64,000 bases of DNA from Paraburkholderia diazotrophica (GCF_900108945.1 NZ_FNYE01000034.1:23443-87442); one strand, 5' to 3'; positions 1 through 9,418 are shown, counted from the first letter of the stretch. Numbers and translations are program-made. The notes: generated by a model from the letters alone, not told the origin.

Positions 1-750
1 GAAGCACGGGCGCGCGGCTATACGGCGTCGCGTTTTTCGTTCAATACGGGCGAGGGTCGCTGTCCCGCCTGCGAAGGGCAAGGCGTGCGCACGATCGGCA
101 TGAGCTTCCTGCCTGATGTGAAGGTGCCGTGCGACGTATGTCATGGGCAGCGCTTCAACCCGGAAACGCTTGCGGTCACGTGGCGTGGCAAAAACATCGG
201 CGACGTGCTGACGATGGAAATCGACGAGGCCGTCGACTTCTTCGCGTCGATGTCGAACATCGCGCATCCGCTGCAACTGATGAAGGACGTCGGCCTCGGC
301 TATCTGACGCTCGGCCAGCCGTCGCCGACGTTGTCGGGTGGCGAGGCGCAGCGCATCAAGCTCGTTACCGAACTGAGCAAGGTGCGCGACGACATCACCC
401 GACGCGGACAGAAGGCGCCACATACGCTGTACGTGCTCGACGAGCCGACTGTCGGTCTGCATATGGCCGACGTCGCAAAGCTGATTCGCGTGCTGCACCG
501 GCTGGCGGATGCGGGGCATAGCGTCGTCGTGATCGAGCATGATCTGGACGTGATCGCGGAAGCCGACTGGATCATCGATCTCGGGCCGGAAGGCGGTGTG
601 GGCGGCGGTTCGATCGTTGCGGCGACGGACCCCGAGGGGCTGGTGCGCGTTGCGGCGAGCCATACCGGGCGCGCATTGGAGCCGGTGCTGGCTCGCGCCG
701 CGGGCATGTCCGACGAGGACGCCGACGGCAAGCGAGTCAGCGCGGGTTAA
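1..750 (+). CDS. uvrA: UvrA, excinuclease ABC subunit A (C-terminal part, cut by window edge)
   Basis: This is the C-terminal ABC ATPase half of UvrA, the damage-recognition subunit of nucleotide excision repair. The frame is open from base 1, so the gene begins outside the window. The second half of the zinc-binding module is visible as CPAC (61-72) and CDVC (130-141). The ABC signature LSGGEAQR follows near 331-354 and the Walker B segment LYVLDEPT near 427-450. The H-loop histidine lies in VVVIEHDLD (about 529-555). The C-terminus ends with a short charged tail, as in other proteobacterial UvrA proteins. It is transcribed toward the DMT transporter, 37 bp downstream. Identification is secure; only the length of the full protein cannot be judged. 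Confidence 0.96.
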   Translation, partial: EARARGYTASRFSFNTGEGRCPACEGQGVRTIGMSFLPDVKVPCDVCHGQRFNPETLAVTWRGKNIGDVLTMEIDEAVDFFASMSNIAHPLQLMKDVGLGYLTLGQPSPTLSGGEAQRIKLVTELSKVRDDITRRGQKAPHTLYVLDEPTVGLHMADVAKLIRVLHRLADAGHSVVVIEHDLDVIAEADWIIDLGPEGGVGGGSIVAATDPEGLVRVAASHTGRALEPVLARAAGMSDEDADGKRVSAG

Positions 751-787
751 GGGTAAGGGGTAAGGGCGTACAACGAGAGGCACGGTC

Positions 788-1852
788 ATGCACACACGTT
801 ACAGCGCAGCTCTCACTGCGATTCTGGCGGCCGTCCTCTTCGGTGCAACGACGCCGTTTGCGAAGGCACTGCTCGGTACGTTGTCGCCGTTCATGGTGGC
901 GGGGCTGTTCTATCTCGGCAGCGGAGTTGGACTCGCCATCGCGATTCTGATCCGGCGAGTGCGGCGCGGGCAGAGCGGTGATCATCCAGACGCGCATCCG
1001 ATGCCTCTGGCAGAAGTGCCCTGGCTGATCGGCGCAATCGCTGCGGGCGGCATGGCCGGACCGGCGCTTCTGATGTTCGGCCTGAACGCGACACCTGCGG
1101 CAACGGCTTCGTTGCTGCTGAACCTGGAAGGCGTGTTCACTGCGCTGATCGCTTGGGTCGTGTTCCGCGAGAACGTCGACGCTCAGGTGTTTATCGGCAT
1201 GGTCGCGATCGTCGCGGGCGGCGTGCTGCTGTCATGGCAGCCTGGAGGAGGCGGATCGGGAGTGGGCGCGTCGCTGGTCGCCGCTGCCTGCCTGTGCTGG
1301 GCTATCGACAACAATCTGACGCGCAAGGTCTCGAACAACGACGCGATGGTTATCGCGTGCATCAAGGGGCTGGTTGCCGGTTCCGTGAATGCGGGCATCG
1401 CGCTGTTGCAGGGCGCGCACGTGCCGGGAGGCGGACTGATCGTCGCGTCGATGGCAGCGGGTTTTGCGGGCTACGGCGTGAGCCTCGTGCTGTTCGTGGT
1501 CGCGCTGCGGCATCTCGGCTCGGCCCGCACGGGCGCATATTTTTCGGTGGCGCCGTTGTTCGGCGTCGCCATTTCGTTCGCGCTGTGGCCCGAGAGGCCG
1601 CCTCTACTCTTCTGGATCGCGGCTGCGTTGATGGCACTTGGTATCTGGCTGCATCTGCGCGAGCGCCACATACACGAGCACACGCACGACATACTCGAGC
1701 ACAACCATCGGCATCGGCACGACGAGCATCATCAGCATGCGCACGATTTCGACTGGGACGGTTCGGAGCCGCATACGCATCCGCACCGTCATGCGCGCAT
1801 TACGCACACGCACGCTCACTTCCCCGATATCCATCACCGGCACCAGCACTGA
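788..1852 (+). CDS. EamA/DMT-family transporter with histidine-rich C-terminal tail
   Basis: This 354-residue inner-membrane protein has about ten hydrophobic segments in two EamA repeats, the usual layout of drug/metabolite exporters. The first repeat starts at residue 1 (AAVLFGATTPFAKALLG) and the second at about residue 155. Membrane spans end near residue 290. The last 64 residues are different: they contain 23 histidines plus acidic residues, arranged as HxH and HHxH clusters, and should be cytoplasmic and able to bind divalent metal. Plain EamA exporters lack such a tail; similar His-rich segments occur in cation diffusion facilitators and nickel/cobalt chaperones. The ATG at 788 is preceded by GAGAGG. 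Metal-related transport or metal-gated activity is inference; the substrate is unknown. Confidence 0.85.
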   Translation: MHTRYSAALTAILAAVLFGATTPFAKALLGTLSPFMVAGLFYLGSGVGLAIAILIRRVRRGQSGDHPDAHPMPLAEVPWLIGAIAAGGMAGPALLMFGLNATPAATASLLLNLEGVFTALIAWVVFRENVDAQVFIGMVAIVAGGVLLSWQPGGGGSGVGASLVAAACLCWAIDNNLTRKVSNNDAMVIACIKGLVAGSVNAGIALLQGAHVPGGGLIVASMAAGFAGYGVSLVLFVVALRHLGSARTGAYFSVAPLFGVAISFALWPERPPLLFWIAAALMALGIWLHLRERHIHEHTHDILEHNHRHRHDEHHQHAHDFDWDGSEPHTHPHRHARITHTHAHFPDIHHRHQH

Positions 1853-1993
1853 CGGCGGCCAGCCGATGCCGTCGACGCGCACATGCGGGCGGGAAGCGCG
1901 GACTGAACCGGTCCACGCAGCTTCGCACAAGCAAAGACGACGCAACGCGTCTATATTGACCGTCTGTTTGCCGATCAACGACGAGGACCTTTC

Positions 1994-2698
1994 ATGCCTG
2001 ACCCATCCGTTTTCCCGATCGCGAAGAAGTGGCCCGCTGAGCATCCCGAGCGCATCCAGCTCTACTCGCTGCCGACGCCCAACGGCGTCAAGGTGTCGAT
2101 CATGCTGGAGGAGACGGGCCTTGCATACGAGCCGCATCTGGTGCGCTTCGATGCGAACGATCAGATGTCGACGGAATTCCTGTCGCTGAATCCGAACAAC
2201 AAGATTCCCGCGATCATCGATCCGAACGGGCCCGATGGCGAGCCGCTGCCGCTGTTCGAGTCGGGCGCGATCCTGATCTATCTCGCGGACAAGTCGGGCA
2301 AGTTGCTGCCGAAGCGCGCGTCGGACCGCTACGAGACGATTCAATGGCTGATGTTCCAGATGGCGGGGATCGGGCCGATGTTCGGCCAGGTCGGCTTCTT
2401 CCACAAGTTCGCGGGCAAGGAGTACGAAGACAAACGTCCGCGCGACCGCTACATCAACGAATCGAAGCGGCTGCTCAACGTGCTGAACGAGCGGCTCGCG
2501 ACGCGCAAGTGGATCATGGGCGACGAGTACACGATCGCCGATATCGCGACGTTTCCGTGGGTGCGCAATCTGATCGGCTTCTATGAGGCGGCCGATCTGG
2601 TCGAGATCGACAACTATCCGCACGTGAAGCGCGCGCTCGATGCGTTTCTTGCGCGCCCCGCTGTCGTGAGGGGGCTGGATATTCCGAAGCGCGGATAA
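1994..2698 (+). CDS. Glutathione S-transferase, Nu-class/YfcG-like
   Basis: This 234-residue cytosolic protein has the thioredoxin-fold N-terminal domain of glutathione transferases, with the TPNGVKVSIMLEE segment at about residues 23-35. The cis-proline segment NKIPAII (about 69-75) and the ESGAILIYL glutathione-contact motif (about 90-98) follow. The C-terminal half is the all-helical GST domain. The TPNG segment and the overall length fit the YfcG/YghU (Nu) group, which uses glutathione to reduce disulfides and peroxides. A thiol-disulfide or peroxide detoxification role is therefore more likely than classic conjugation. It is a single-gene unit that converges on the phospholipase gene, with a terminator between them. 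Confidence 0.9.
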   Translation: MPDPSVFPIAKKWPAEHPERIQLYSLPTPNGVKVSIMLEETGLAYEPHLVRFDANDQMSTEFLSLNPNNKIPAIIDPNGPDGEPLPLFESGAILIYLADKSGKLLPKRASDRYETIQWLMFQMAGIGPMFGQVGFFHKFAGKEYEDKRPRDRYINESKRLLNVLNERLATRKWIMGDEYTIADIATFPWVRNLIGFYEAADLVEIDNYPHVKRALDAFLARPAVVRGLDIPKRG

Positions 2699-2742
2699 GC
2701 CCCCGATCCTGAACTGACCCCGCGAGCGTTCGACAAGACAAA

Positions 2743-2779
2743 AAAGCCTGCGCCGTTTTCGACGGCACAGGCTTTCTTT
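2743..2779. terminator. Bidirectional intrinsic terminator between gst and phospholipase gene
   Basis: The arms AAAGCCTGCGCC (2743-2754) and GGCACAGGCTTT (2764-2775) pair with one mismatch around a 9-nt loop. T-rich sequence follows on the plus side, and a run of A precedes on the left, which is a U-tract on the minus transcript. It lies exactly between two convergent genes. Confidence 0.8.
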
Positions 2780-2800
2780 CAGGGGCCTTCCTGTCGAGCG

Positions 2801-4915
2801 TTACGTGCCGAGCGCTGGATCGCTCATGCCCGGCTTGCCTGTCTCGACGTGACCAGCAAAGCGGCGCAAGAACGACGCATCGCTATCGACGGTGATCGTC
2901 AGGTCGTACCAGCCGTGCACGTGACGCAGATCGAGGTACACAGTGTCGCTGTCGCCGCCGCGAACCGTGTGCTTGACAGGACTGCCCGCATCGTACGCAT
3001 TGACGATCGTGAACTGGCAGCGCGCATTGCCGTCGTTCTTCAGGCGCAACTGCAGATTGCCGTTTTCGACATCGTAGCCTTCGACGACTTCCGGTTTCGC
3101 CTGATCGTGGCTGTTCCAGAAATGCTGCGTCGTCTGCGTGCCGGCGAAGCGGCGCAGGAAGCCGTTCGGTCCGTGCACCGTGAAGTCGTATGTGCCGTCG
3201 GCATTCACGTTGAGCTGGTCGACAAGGCGCTTGTTCGCTTCGACCGTGTACGTGCGCGGCGCATTCGCGCTCATCGCCGCGAACACGAGGAAGTTCGCAC
3301 CGGCCTTGCCTGTATTGACGAAGCGCATCGACAGCTTGCCGCTGCTGCTGTCGTCGATGCGCACGAACAGTTCGTACGGCACGGCGCGCGCGGGACGCAC
3401 GCCCTGTTCCTGCTTCGGCACCGAGCCGACAAGGGGCGGCACGGGAATATAGTCAGCGTGACGATTCTGGTCCTGCGGCTTGTATGAGGTCGTCGACGGC
3501 AGCGCGGGGAGCGCATCGTTCGGATTGTCGAAGTTGAACGCCGACGTCAGATCGCCGCACACCACGCGACGCCACGGCGAGATGTTCGACTCCGACAGGT
3601 TGTGCCCATGCCCGAAGCGCTTCTCGATGAAGCGGATCACCGACGTGTGATCGAACACTTCCGAGCACACCCAGCCGCCCTTCGACCACGGCGACACGAC
3701 GAGCATCGGCACGCGCGGTCCGAGGCCGTACGGACCGGGCGCATACTTGCCACTGTTGCCGCCCGGATAGATTTCGTTTGTCGTATCGACGGTCGAGAGG
3801 CCATCGGCATTCGACGACGGTGCGAACGGCGGCGACACGTGATCGAAGAAACCGTCGTTCTCGTCATAGTTGATGAGCAGCACCGTCTTGCTCCACACGT
3901 CGGGGTTCGACGTAAGAATCTGCAAGACCTGATCGACATACCACGCGCCGTAATTCGCAGGCCAGTTCGGGTGCTCCGAATAGGCCTCGGGCGCGACGAT
4001 CCACGATACCTGAGGCAACTGATTGCTCTGCACATCCTGACGCAGCACGTCGAAATACGTGCCGCCCGCCGATACGTTCGTACCCGTGCGAGCCTTCTCG
4101 TACAGCGGACTGCCGGGCTGCGCGTTGCGATACTGATTGAAGTAGAGCAGCGAGTTGTCGCCGTAGTTGCCGATGTACGGATTTTCCGTCCAGCCCCACG
4201 AGCCGTTCGCGTCGAGACCCGTGCCGATGTCCTGATAGATCTTCCACGAGATGCCCGCGGCTTGCAGCACTTCCGGATAGGTCGACCAGCCGTAGCCCAG
4301 CTCCGAGTTGTCGACGACGGGGCCGCCGCCCGAGCCGTCGTTGCCGACCCAGCCGGTCCACATGTAGTAACGGTTCGGATCGGTCGCGCCCATCAGCGAG
4401 CAGTGGTACGCGTCGCAGATCGTGAACGAATCGGCAAGCTGATAGTGGAACGGGATGTCATCGCGCGTGAGATACGCCATCGTCGTCGTGCCCTTGTACG
4501 GCACCCACTGGTCGTTGCGGCCGCCGTTCCATGCGCCGTGCGTCGTGGGCCAGTCGTGCGGCAGGTCCTGCAGGAACTGCAAGCCGAGATTCGGCGCAGT
4601 CGGACGGAACGGCAACACTTCGCCAACGCCGCCAAGCCCCGGCTGATGCCACACCGGCTTGCCGTTCGGCAGATTGATCGCGCGCGTATCGCCGAAACCG
4701 CGCACGCCTTTGAGCGTGCCGAAGTAGTGGTCGAACGAACGGTTCTCCTGCATCAGCACGACGATGTGCTCGACGTCGCGGATACTGCCCGTCTTGTTGT
4801 TGGCGGGAATCGCAAGCGCGTTGCGGATGCCGAGGGGCAGCATGCTCACTGCAGTCGCGCTGCCGGCTGCGTGGGCGGCGGTGCGTAGAAAATCACGGCG
4901 GTTCTTTGAGGTCAT
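2801..4915 (-). CDS. Secreted phospholipase C, phosphocholine-specific type (Tat substrate)
   Basis: This is a 704-residue enzyme of the bacterial phospholipase C/acid phosphatase family (PF04185). The N-terminus carries a twin-arginine signal (NRRDFLRTA, residues 4-12), so export is predicted to be through Tat in folded form. The phosphoesterase domain opens with VLMQENRSFDHYFG at about residues 50-63, the hallmark catalytic segment, and contains later metal/substrate motifs such as NYDENDGFFDHV. Two C-terminal repeats (about 510-700) match the DUF756-type domains of Pseudomonas PlcN/PlcH. It should hydrolyse phosphatidylcholine or related lipids outside the cell. The start at 4915 is chosen because the Tat signal begins there; the frame is open further upstream without homology. 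A small lipoprotein gene lies 74 bp upstream on the same strand. Confidence 0.92.
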   Translation of the reverse strand: MTSKNRRDFLRTAAHAAGSATAVSMLPLGIRNALAIPANNKTGSIRDVEHIVVLMQENRSFDHYFGTLKGVRGFGDTRAINLPNGKPVWHQPGLGGVGEVLPFRPTAPNLGLQFLQDLPHDWPTTHGAWNGGRNDQWVPYKGTTTMAYLTRDDIPFHYQLADSFTICDAYHCSLMGATDPNRYYMWTGWVGNDGSGGGPVVDNSELGYGWSTYPEVLQAAGISWKIYQDIGTGLDANGSWGWTENPYIGNYGDNSLLYFNQYRNAQPGSPLYEKARTGTNVSAGGTYFDVLRQDVQSNQLPQVSWIVAPEAYSEHPNWPANYGAWYVDQVLQILTSNPDVWSKTVLLINYDENDGFFDHVSPPFAPSSNADGLSTVDTTNEIYPGGNSGKYAPGPYGLGPRVPMLVVSPWSKGGWVCSEVFDHTSVIRFIEKRFGHGHNLSESNISPWRRVVCGDLTSAFNFDNPNDALPALPSTTSYKPQDQNRHADYIPVPPLVGSVPKQEQGVRPARAVPYELFVRIDDSSSGKLSMRFVNTGKAGANFLVFAAMSANAPRTYTVEANKRLVDQLNVNADGTYDFTVHGPNGFLRRFAGTQTTQHFWNSHDQAKPEVVEGYDVENGNLQLRLKNDGNARCQFTIVNAYDAGSPVKHTVRGGDSDTVYLDLRHVHGWYDLTITVDSDASFLRRFAGHVETGKPGMSDPALGT

Positions 4916-4989
4916 GTTGGCTTCGATCGTGAAGAAAGAAACGGAAAGGGACGGCTTCCATGCGGGGGCGAGAGCCGTGCGGGCAGAAC

Positions 4990-5331
4990 TTAATCGACAG
5001 TGTGAATCACGGGTGGTGCGAGTACGACGGAATCCGTTGCGCTGGCGCCGGCGGCGGATGCAGCCTGCTGTGCCCGCGCGGATGTTGACTGCGGGCTTTG
5101 AAGCGAAGGGTTCGGCGGTAAAGCTGACTGCGATGGGACGGCGTTGAAGGCCGTCGCGAGGGACGGTTGCGGCTGACGCTGCTGCCGTTGTTGCTGTTGC
5201 TGTGCCTGCGATGCATCGTTGGAGGCGCCGTCGCTGCATGCCGCAACCGCAATCGATGCAGCGACGACCGCGAGTGCAGGGTGCAAACGCTTGCGTCGCT
5301 GGCTACGTGCTGCGGCGTGCGGTGCGGGCAT
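4990..5331 (-). CDS. Small proline/glutamine-rich lipoprotein, function unknown
   Basis: This 113-residue predicted lipoprotein has a positively charged n-region (RSQRRKR, about 10-16), a hydrophobic stretch and a lipobox VAAC with the acylated cysteine at residue 32. The mature part is low-complexity: a Gln-rich run (QQQQQRQQRQ) followed by Pro/Ser/Ala-rich sequence, with no recognisable domain. The start at 5331 is preferred over the ATG six bases upstream because GGAGG sits directly against the upstream ATG but six bases before this one. It is read toward the phospholipase gene and ends 74 bp before it, so the two may be co-transcribed and the lipoprotein may accompany phospholipase export. 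That link is inference. Confidence 0.6.
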   Translation of the reverse strand: MPAPHAAARSQRRKRLHPALAVVAASIAVAACSDGASNDASQAQQQQQRQQRQPQPSLATAFNAVPSQSALPPNPSLQSPQSTSARAQQAASAAGASATDSVVLAPPVIHTVD

Positions 5332-5428
5332 CGTCATCCTCCGGCATCAGGGTGAGAGCCGCGAAAGGATAGCCAGCGCGTATGTAGGTATTGTGAAGCG
5401 GAAGATGGGAAAAGAAGTGCAGACGGAA

Positions 5429-5453
5429 ATGCGCTGCATGAGATGCAGCGCAT
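5429..5453. repeat. 11-bp perfect inverted repeat
   Basis: ATGCGCTGCAT (5429-5439) and ATGCAGCGCAT (5443-5453) form perfect arms around a 3-nt spacer in the gap between the small lipoprotein gene and the hydroxylase gene. Only a weak T-run follows on the minus strand, so it is either a poor terminator for the hydroxylase gene or a protein-binding palindrome upstream of the lipoprotein gene. Confidence 0.5.
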
Positions 5454-5547
5454 GTTCAGTGTGACGGTTCAATGACTTGTGTGCGTTATCGGCACGTTGT
5501 CCACAGGGTTGGTCACGGATTCTGTGGAGAACTTCAATGCATGTTTG

Positions 5548-6735
5548 CTATTCGGCGGGGCGAAAAGGAAAGGCCTGCTGCCGGATGAAACCATCGGGAA
5601 CATAGTCGCCGACGACTCCATACTTCCCCGGAGAGCGGCGGCCCGTCCTTACGGCCGTGCCGAACAGATAATCGATGAACGCGAAATGTGCAGCGTAGTT
5701 CCGGTCGATCGCTTCATCATCGGAGGAGTGGTGCCGGTGATGGAAATCCGGCGTGACGAAGATATAGCGCAGCGGGCCCCACGGAAGACTGACGTTCGCG
5801 TGATTGAACACGGCCTGGAAGCCGACCACGATGATGTACGCATCGATGACCACCTTGTCTAAGCCGAGCGCGAACAACGGACCGAGCACGACGACGCGCG
5901 TGCTGACCAGTTCGAAAATATGCTGGCGCGACCCCGCGAGCCAGTCCATCGACTTCACACTGTGGTGCACCGCGTGAAAGCGCCAGAGGAACGGTACTTC
6001 ATGATAGGCGCGGTGCGCGGCATATTCGGCGAGGTCGGCGACGAGCATGCAGAGCAGCAACTGCGGAACGAAGGAAATCTGCTGCACCATGTGTTGGAAA
6101 TGTGCATTGACCATCCACTCGAACGCGCGATGAATCATGAAGTTCACGATCAGCAATGCAAGGCCGATGATGAAGTGATTGACAGCGAAATGCATCATGT
6201 CCGTTTGCCATTCGGCGCGAAACACGGGCTGTTGTCGATGCAAGGGAAATACTTTCTCGAGCAGCACGAAGATCGTAGTCGAGCCGAGCAGATCGAGGAT
6301 GAACCAGTCGACCCCGATATACGGCGTGTGACCCGGAAAATTGCCGACGGGCACGCGCGAGCCGCCGAGCGCGACAGCGGCGATCACGAACATGAACGCG
6401 AGTGCATTGATGTGCCGCCGGTTGTCGATCGCGATGCTGCCGAGCGCAAGTCCACCCGATACGATCAGTGCAGTGAATAGGACGTGGCGCATCAGGTCCA
6501 CCGAGTAGACATGGCGCAGTTCAGGCGTCGTCAGGTACTGAGGGTAGTGAAATGCAAGCACGCCGAGCAGTGACAGGAAGCTGACTACAAGCGCGAGAAT
6601 TGTGGCGATGAGACCGTTGCCGAACACGAGTTCGCCGTGGCTCACGAGCAGCTTTCGGGTGGAGGCGACGACGGCAGGTGCTCCTGTGCTGGGCGTTTCG
6701 GCTTGTCTGGAGTCTTGATTCTGATCGCGATTCAT
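5548..6735 (-). CDS. Sterol desaturase/fatty acid hydroxylase family membrane protein
   Basis: This 395-residue integral membrane di-iron protein has several hydrophobic spans (about 40-62, 85-125, 143-162, 183-202, 222-240, 284-310). The histidine clusters of the fatty acid hydroxylase superfamily are present: HRAYH (241-245), HAVHH (254-258) and HHRHH (332-336). Together they would hold the oxygen-activating iron pair on the cytoplasmic face. The reaction is presumably O2-dependent hydroxylation or desaturation of a lipid; bacterial members act on hopanoids, ornithine lipids, carotenoids or fatty acids, and the substrate cannot be chosen from sequence. The first 30 residues are polar and specific to this protein. 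It stands alone on the minus strand. Confidence 0.9.
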   Translation of the reverse strand: MNRDQNQDSRQAETPSTGAPAVVASTRKLLVSHGELVFGNGLIATILALVVSFLSLLGVLAFHYPQYLTTPELRHVYSVDLMRHVLFTALIVSGGLALGSIAIDNRRHINALAFMFVIAAVALGGSRVPVGNFPGHTPYIGVDWFILDLLGSTTIFVLLEKVFPLHRQQPVFRAEWQTDMMHFAVNHFIIGLALLIVNFMIHRAFEWMVNAHFQHMVQQISFVPQLLLCMLVADLAEYAAHRAYHEVPFLWRFHAVHHSVKSMDWLAGSRQHIFELVSTRVVVLGPLFALGLDKVVIDAYIIVVGFQAVFNHANVSLPWGPLRYIFVTPDFHHRHHSSDDEAIDRNYAAHFAFIDYLFGTAVRTGRRSPGKYGVVGDYVPDGFIRQQAFPFRPAE

Positions 6736-6956
6736 ATTGTCGATGACACGTTAGTGCGCATCGACGGTAAGCGGGGAGAGGCCGTGACGCGCGAATGGTC
6801 AGGCATCCTATACCGTTAAGCCAGGCTGCGGATGGGTGCGACTGTGAATATTGGTCAAGAAGGCCAACGGCACTGCTGGTAAAGTGCCGTCGACCGCTTC
6901 ATCTCAACGTGATGAACTCGCGTGTACCTTTGACGTGGCCTGCGTTGCGCGCGGCG

Positions 6957-7820
6957 TCAGGTCTGAAAAGGGCCGCTGTGCTTGTTGACGAATGCGACGA
7001 TCGCATCGTTGAGCGCTTGCGGCGCGTCGCGATGAGGCGAGTGTCCGCATTTATCGAGCTTCGTCAGTTGCGTCTGCGGCGCGTGTTGCGCGATGGTGTC
7101 GATCTGCATCATCGTGCCGTAGTGATCATCGTGACCTTGCACGGCGAGCAACGGGCAGCAGATGCGCTTTAGTTCATCGACGATGCTCCACGACCGGAAC
7201 GCCGCGCTCAGCCACACATCGTTCCAGCCATAGAACGCCGAATCGATATCGTCGTGATAGCGGGCGAGCCTGCTGCGCAGGTCGGACTGTTCATACGCCG
7301 TCTTCGCGTCGGCAATGCTCGCAACGGAAATGTCCTCGACAAAGACGTGCGGTGCAATGACGACGGCGCCCGCGAGTGCATCGGGAAAGGCGGCAGCATA
7401 AAGCAGCGTGATCGAACCGCCGTCGCTGTGACCGATCAGCCACATGCATTGTCTTTCCTGCGCGCTGACACCGAGTGCATCGAGCAGCCCGGGCAGTACA
7501 TCGCGGGCCTGCACTGACATGAAATCGACGGGTAGCTTGACATCGTGCGGACGCGGCGTCGAACGGCCGTAACCCGGGCGCGAGTACACGAGACCACGCA
7601 TGCGGAGTCTGTCGCACAGCGCCTGAGGCCAGTCTTTCCACATCGCGACCGACCCCAGCCCTTCGTGCAGGAACACGGCCAGCGGCGCATCGACAAGACG
7701 CGCGTTGAGCCAGCGGTATTCGATCTCCAACGCGCCGCGTTGCCCATTGGCAGGCAATGCAATCGACGCACTCTTTGCGTCGTCGCGCAAGGTCGTGACA
7801 GGTTCGGACATTCCGTTCAT
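6957..7820 (-). CDS. Alpha/beta hydrolase of the benzoate cluster
   Basis: This 287-residue alpha/beta hydrolase has an oxyanion-hole region HEGLGS (about 52-57), a nucleophile elbow GHSDGG (about 129-134, Ser nucleophile) and a late histidine in DKCGHSPHRD (about 257-266). There is no signal peptide, so it is cytosolic. It is the third gene of a minus-strand operon: its ATG shares one base with the stop codon of the benzoate-CoA ligase (TGATG), which implies translational coupling. That position suggests it acts on a benzoyl-CoA or aromatic ester intermediate, for example as a thioesterase that relieves CoA trapping, or releases benzoate from esters. That role is inference; the family itself is certain. 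Confidence 0.85.
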   Translation of the reverse strand: MNGMSEPVTTLRDDAKSASIALPANGQRGALEIEYRWLNARLVDAPLAVFLHEGLGSVAMWKDWPQALCDRLRMRGLVYSRPGYGRSTPRPHDVKLPVDFMSVQARDVLPGLLDALGVSAQERQCMWLIGHSDGGSITLLYAAAFPDALAGAVVIAPHVFVEDISVASIADAKTAYEQSDLRSRLARYHDDIDSAFYGWNDVWLSAAFRSWSIVDELKRICCPLLAVQGHDDHYGTMMQIDTIAQHAPQTQLTKLDKCGHSPHRDAPQALNDAIVAFVNKHSGPFQT

Positions 7821-9418
7821 CAGCCGATTGGCTGTTCTCGCAGTTTGAAGCGTTGAATCTTACCCGTTGCTGTCTTCGGCAGATCGTCGACGAAGACGAT
7901 ATCACGCGGATATTTGTGCGGCGCCAGCTTGCCCTTGACGAATGACTTTAGTTCATCGGCGAGTGCATCACATGCATCGGCACTTTGCTTCAACACGACG
8001 AATGCACGCGTTTTCACCAGACCGCCGTGATCGACGCCGACGACGGCCGCTTCGAGGACGGAAAGATGTTGCACGAGCACCATCTCGACCTCGACAGGCG
8101 ATACATACTGTCCGCTGACTTTCAGCATGTCGTCACTGCGGCCCGCGTATTGATAGCAGCCGTTCGGCAGACGGCAATACTTGTCGCCGCTGCGGATCCA
8201 CTCACCCAAAAACGTCGCGCGAGACTTCTCGCGATTGGACCAGTACATCAGCGCCGCGCTCGGTCCTTTGATGAACAGATCGCCCACTTCACCATCAGGC
8301 ACGGGATGACCCGCTTCGTCGCGCAGCTCCACTTCATATCCGGGCACGGGACGGCCCGTCGTTCCGTATTCCACTTCACCCGCGCGATTCGACAGGAAGA
8401 TATGCAGCATCTCGGTCGAGCCGATGCCGTCGAGAATCTCGCAGCCGAAATGCGCGGTGAACCGCTCGCCGATCTCGCGCGGCAGCGCTTCGCCCGCCGA
8501 CGCGCAGATGCGCATGGCGACCTGCTCGCGCGGCGGCAGATTGGGCGAGACCAGCATGTTCGCGTACAGCGTTGGCACGCCGTAGAAGATCGTCGGGCGA
8601 TGTTCGACGAGACGCCTGAAGATCGCGTCGGGTGTCGGCCGCTCGGCCATCAGCACGGCCGTTGCGCCGACCGAAAGCGGAAACGTCAGTGCGTTGCCGA
8701 GGCCATATGCAAAGAACAGCTTGGCGGCCGAGAACACGACATCCTGTTCGCTGATGCCGAGTACCGGTTTCGCGTAAAGCTCGGCAGTCCAGTACAGGTT
8801 GGCGTGTGTGTGCACCGTGCCTTTCGGCTTCCCCGTTGAACCCGATGAGTACAGCCAGAACGCGATGTCGTCTCCGCTACATGCATTCGGTTTCAACATG
8901 GGCTCGGCGCCGTCGACCAACCGGTTCAACATGTATTCCGGTGGCAAATCGACCTGCACTGGCTGCGAGACGACTAGCAGGCAGCCATCGTGTTCCGCTT
9001 CGCGCATCGCCTTGTCGACGTTCGGCAGCAGTGCGCCCGATGCGATCACGGCGCGAGCGTGACTGTGCATGAGCATGTACAGATAGTCTGCGGCCGTGAG
9101 CAGCGTGTTCGCGACGACGGGTACGACACCCGCGTATAGCGCGCCGAGAAACGCGATCGGCAGTTCGGCGGTGTCGAGCATCACGAGCAGGATGCGCTCT
9201 TCGGGATGCACGCCGAGCGAGCGCAACGCGGTCGCGAAACGGCGCGCGCGGTTTTCGAGTTGCGCATAGGTGACGACGCTCGCGTCGTCGATGTAGGCGG
9301 GCTTGTCGGGGCGCACGTCGTTGAGGCGGAACAGATGCGACGCGAAGTTGAATTGCGCGGGCGGCGCTTCGACTTTTGGCGAGGGCTCGCTCGGGCGCGA
9401 TTCCAGCAAGGCTTCCAT
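7820..9418 (-). CDS. bclA: Benzoate-CoA ligase
   Basis: This 532-residue member of the adenylate-forming family activates benzoate with ATP and CoA to benzoyl-CoA, the entry step of the box pathway. The AMP-binding P-loop motif YSSGSTGKPKG is at 190-200. The ATP/adenylate motif GIGSTEMLHIFLSN and the hinge SGDKY lie further on, and the catalytic lysine is in TATGKIQRFK near the C-terminus. The start at 9418 has GGAGG a few bases upstream; the frame stays open to 9592 without homology. It lies between the DUF4863 gene (64 bp upstream) and the hydrolase, with which it overlaps by one base. The box genes on the opposite strand support benzoate as the substrate. Confidence 0.93.
   Translation of the reverse strand: MEALLESRPSEPSPKVEAPPAQFNFASHLFRLNDVRPDKPAYIDDASVVTYAQLENRARRFATALRSLGVHPEERILLVMLDTAELPIAFLGALYAGVVPVVANTLLTAADYLYMLMHSHARAVIASGALLPNVDKAMREAEHDGCLLVVSQPVQVDLPPEYMLNRLVDGAEPMLKPNACSGDDIAFWLYSSGSTGKPKGTVHTHANLYWTAELYAKPVLGISEQDVVFSAAKLFFAYGLGNALTFPLSVGATAVLMAERPTPDAIFRRLVEHRPTIFYGVPTLYANMLVSPNLPPREQVAMRICASAGEALPREIGERFTAHFGCEILDGIGSTEMLHIFLSNRAGEVEYGTTGRPVPGYEVELRDEAGHPVPDGEVGDLFIKGPSAALMYWSNREKSRATFLGEWIRSGDKYCRLPNGCYQYAGRSDDMLKVSGQYVSPVEVEMVLVQHLSVLEAAVVGVDHGGLVKTRAFVVLKQSADACDALADELKSFVKGKLAPHKYPRDIVFVDDLPKTATGKIQRFKLREQPIG

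Noticed and set aside
3602..4888. Long plus-strand ORF (428 codons) opposite the phospholipase gene
   Set aside because: It lies entirely antisense to a clear enzyme gene and has the Arg/Ala/His/Val-rich composition of GC-skewed shadow frames, with no ribosome site or motif.
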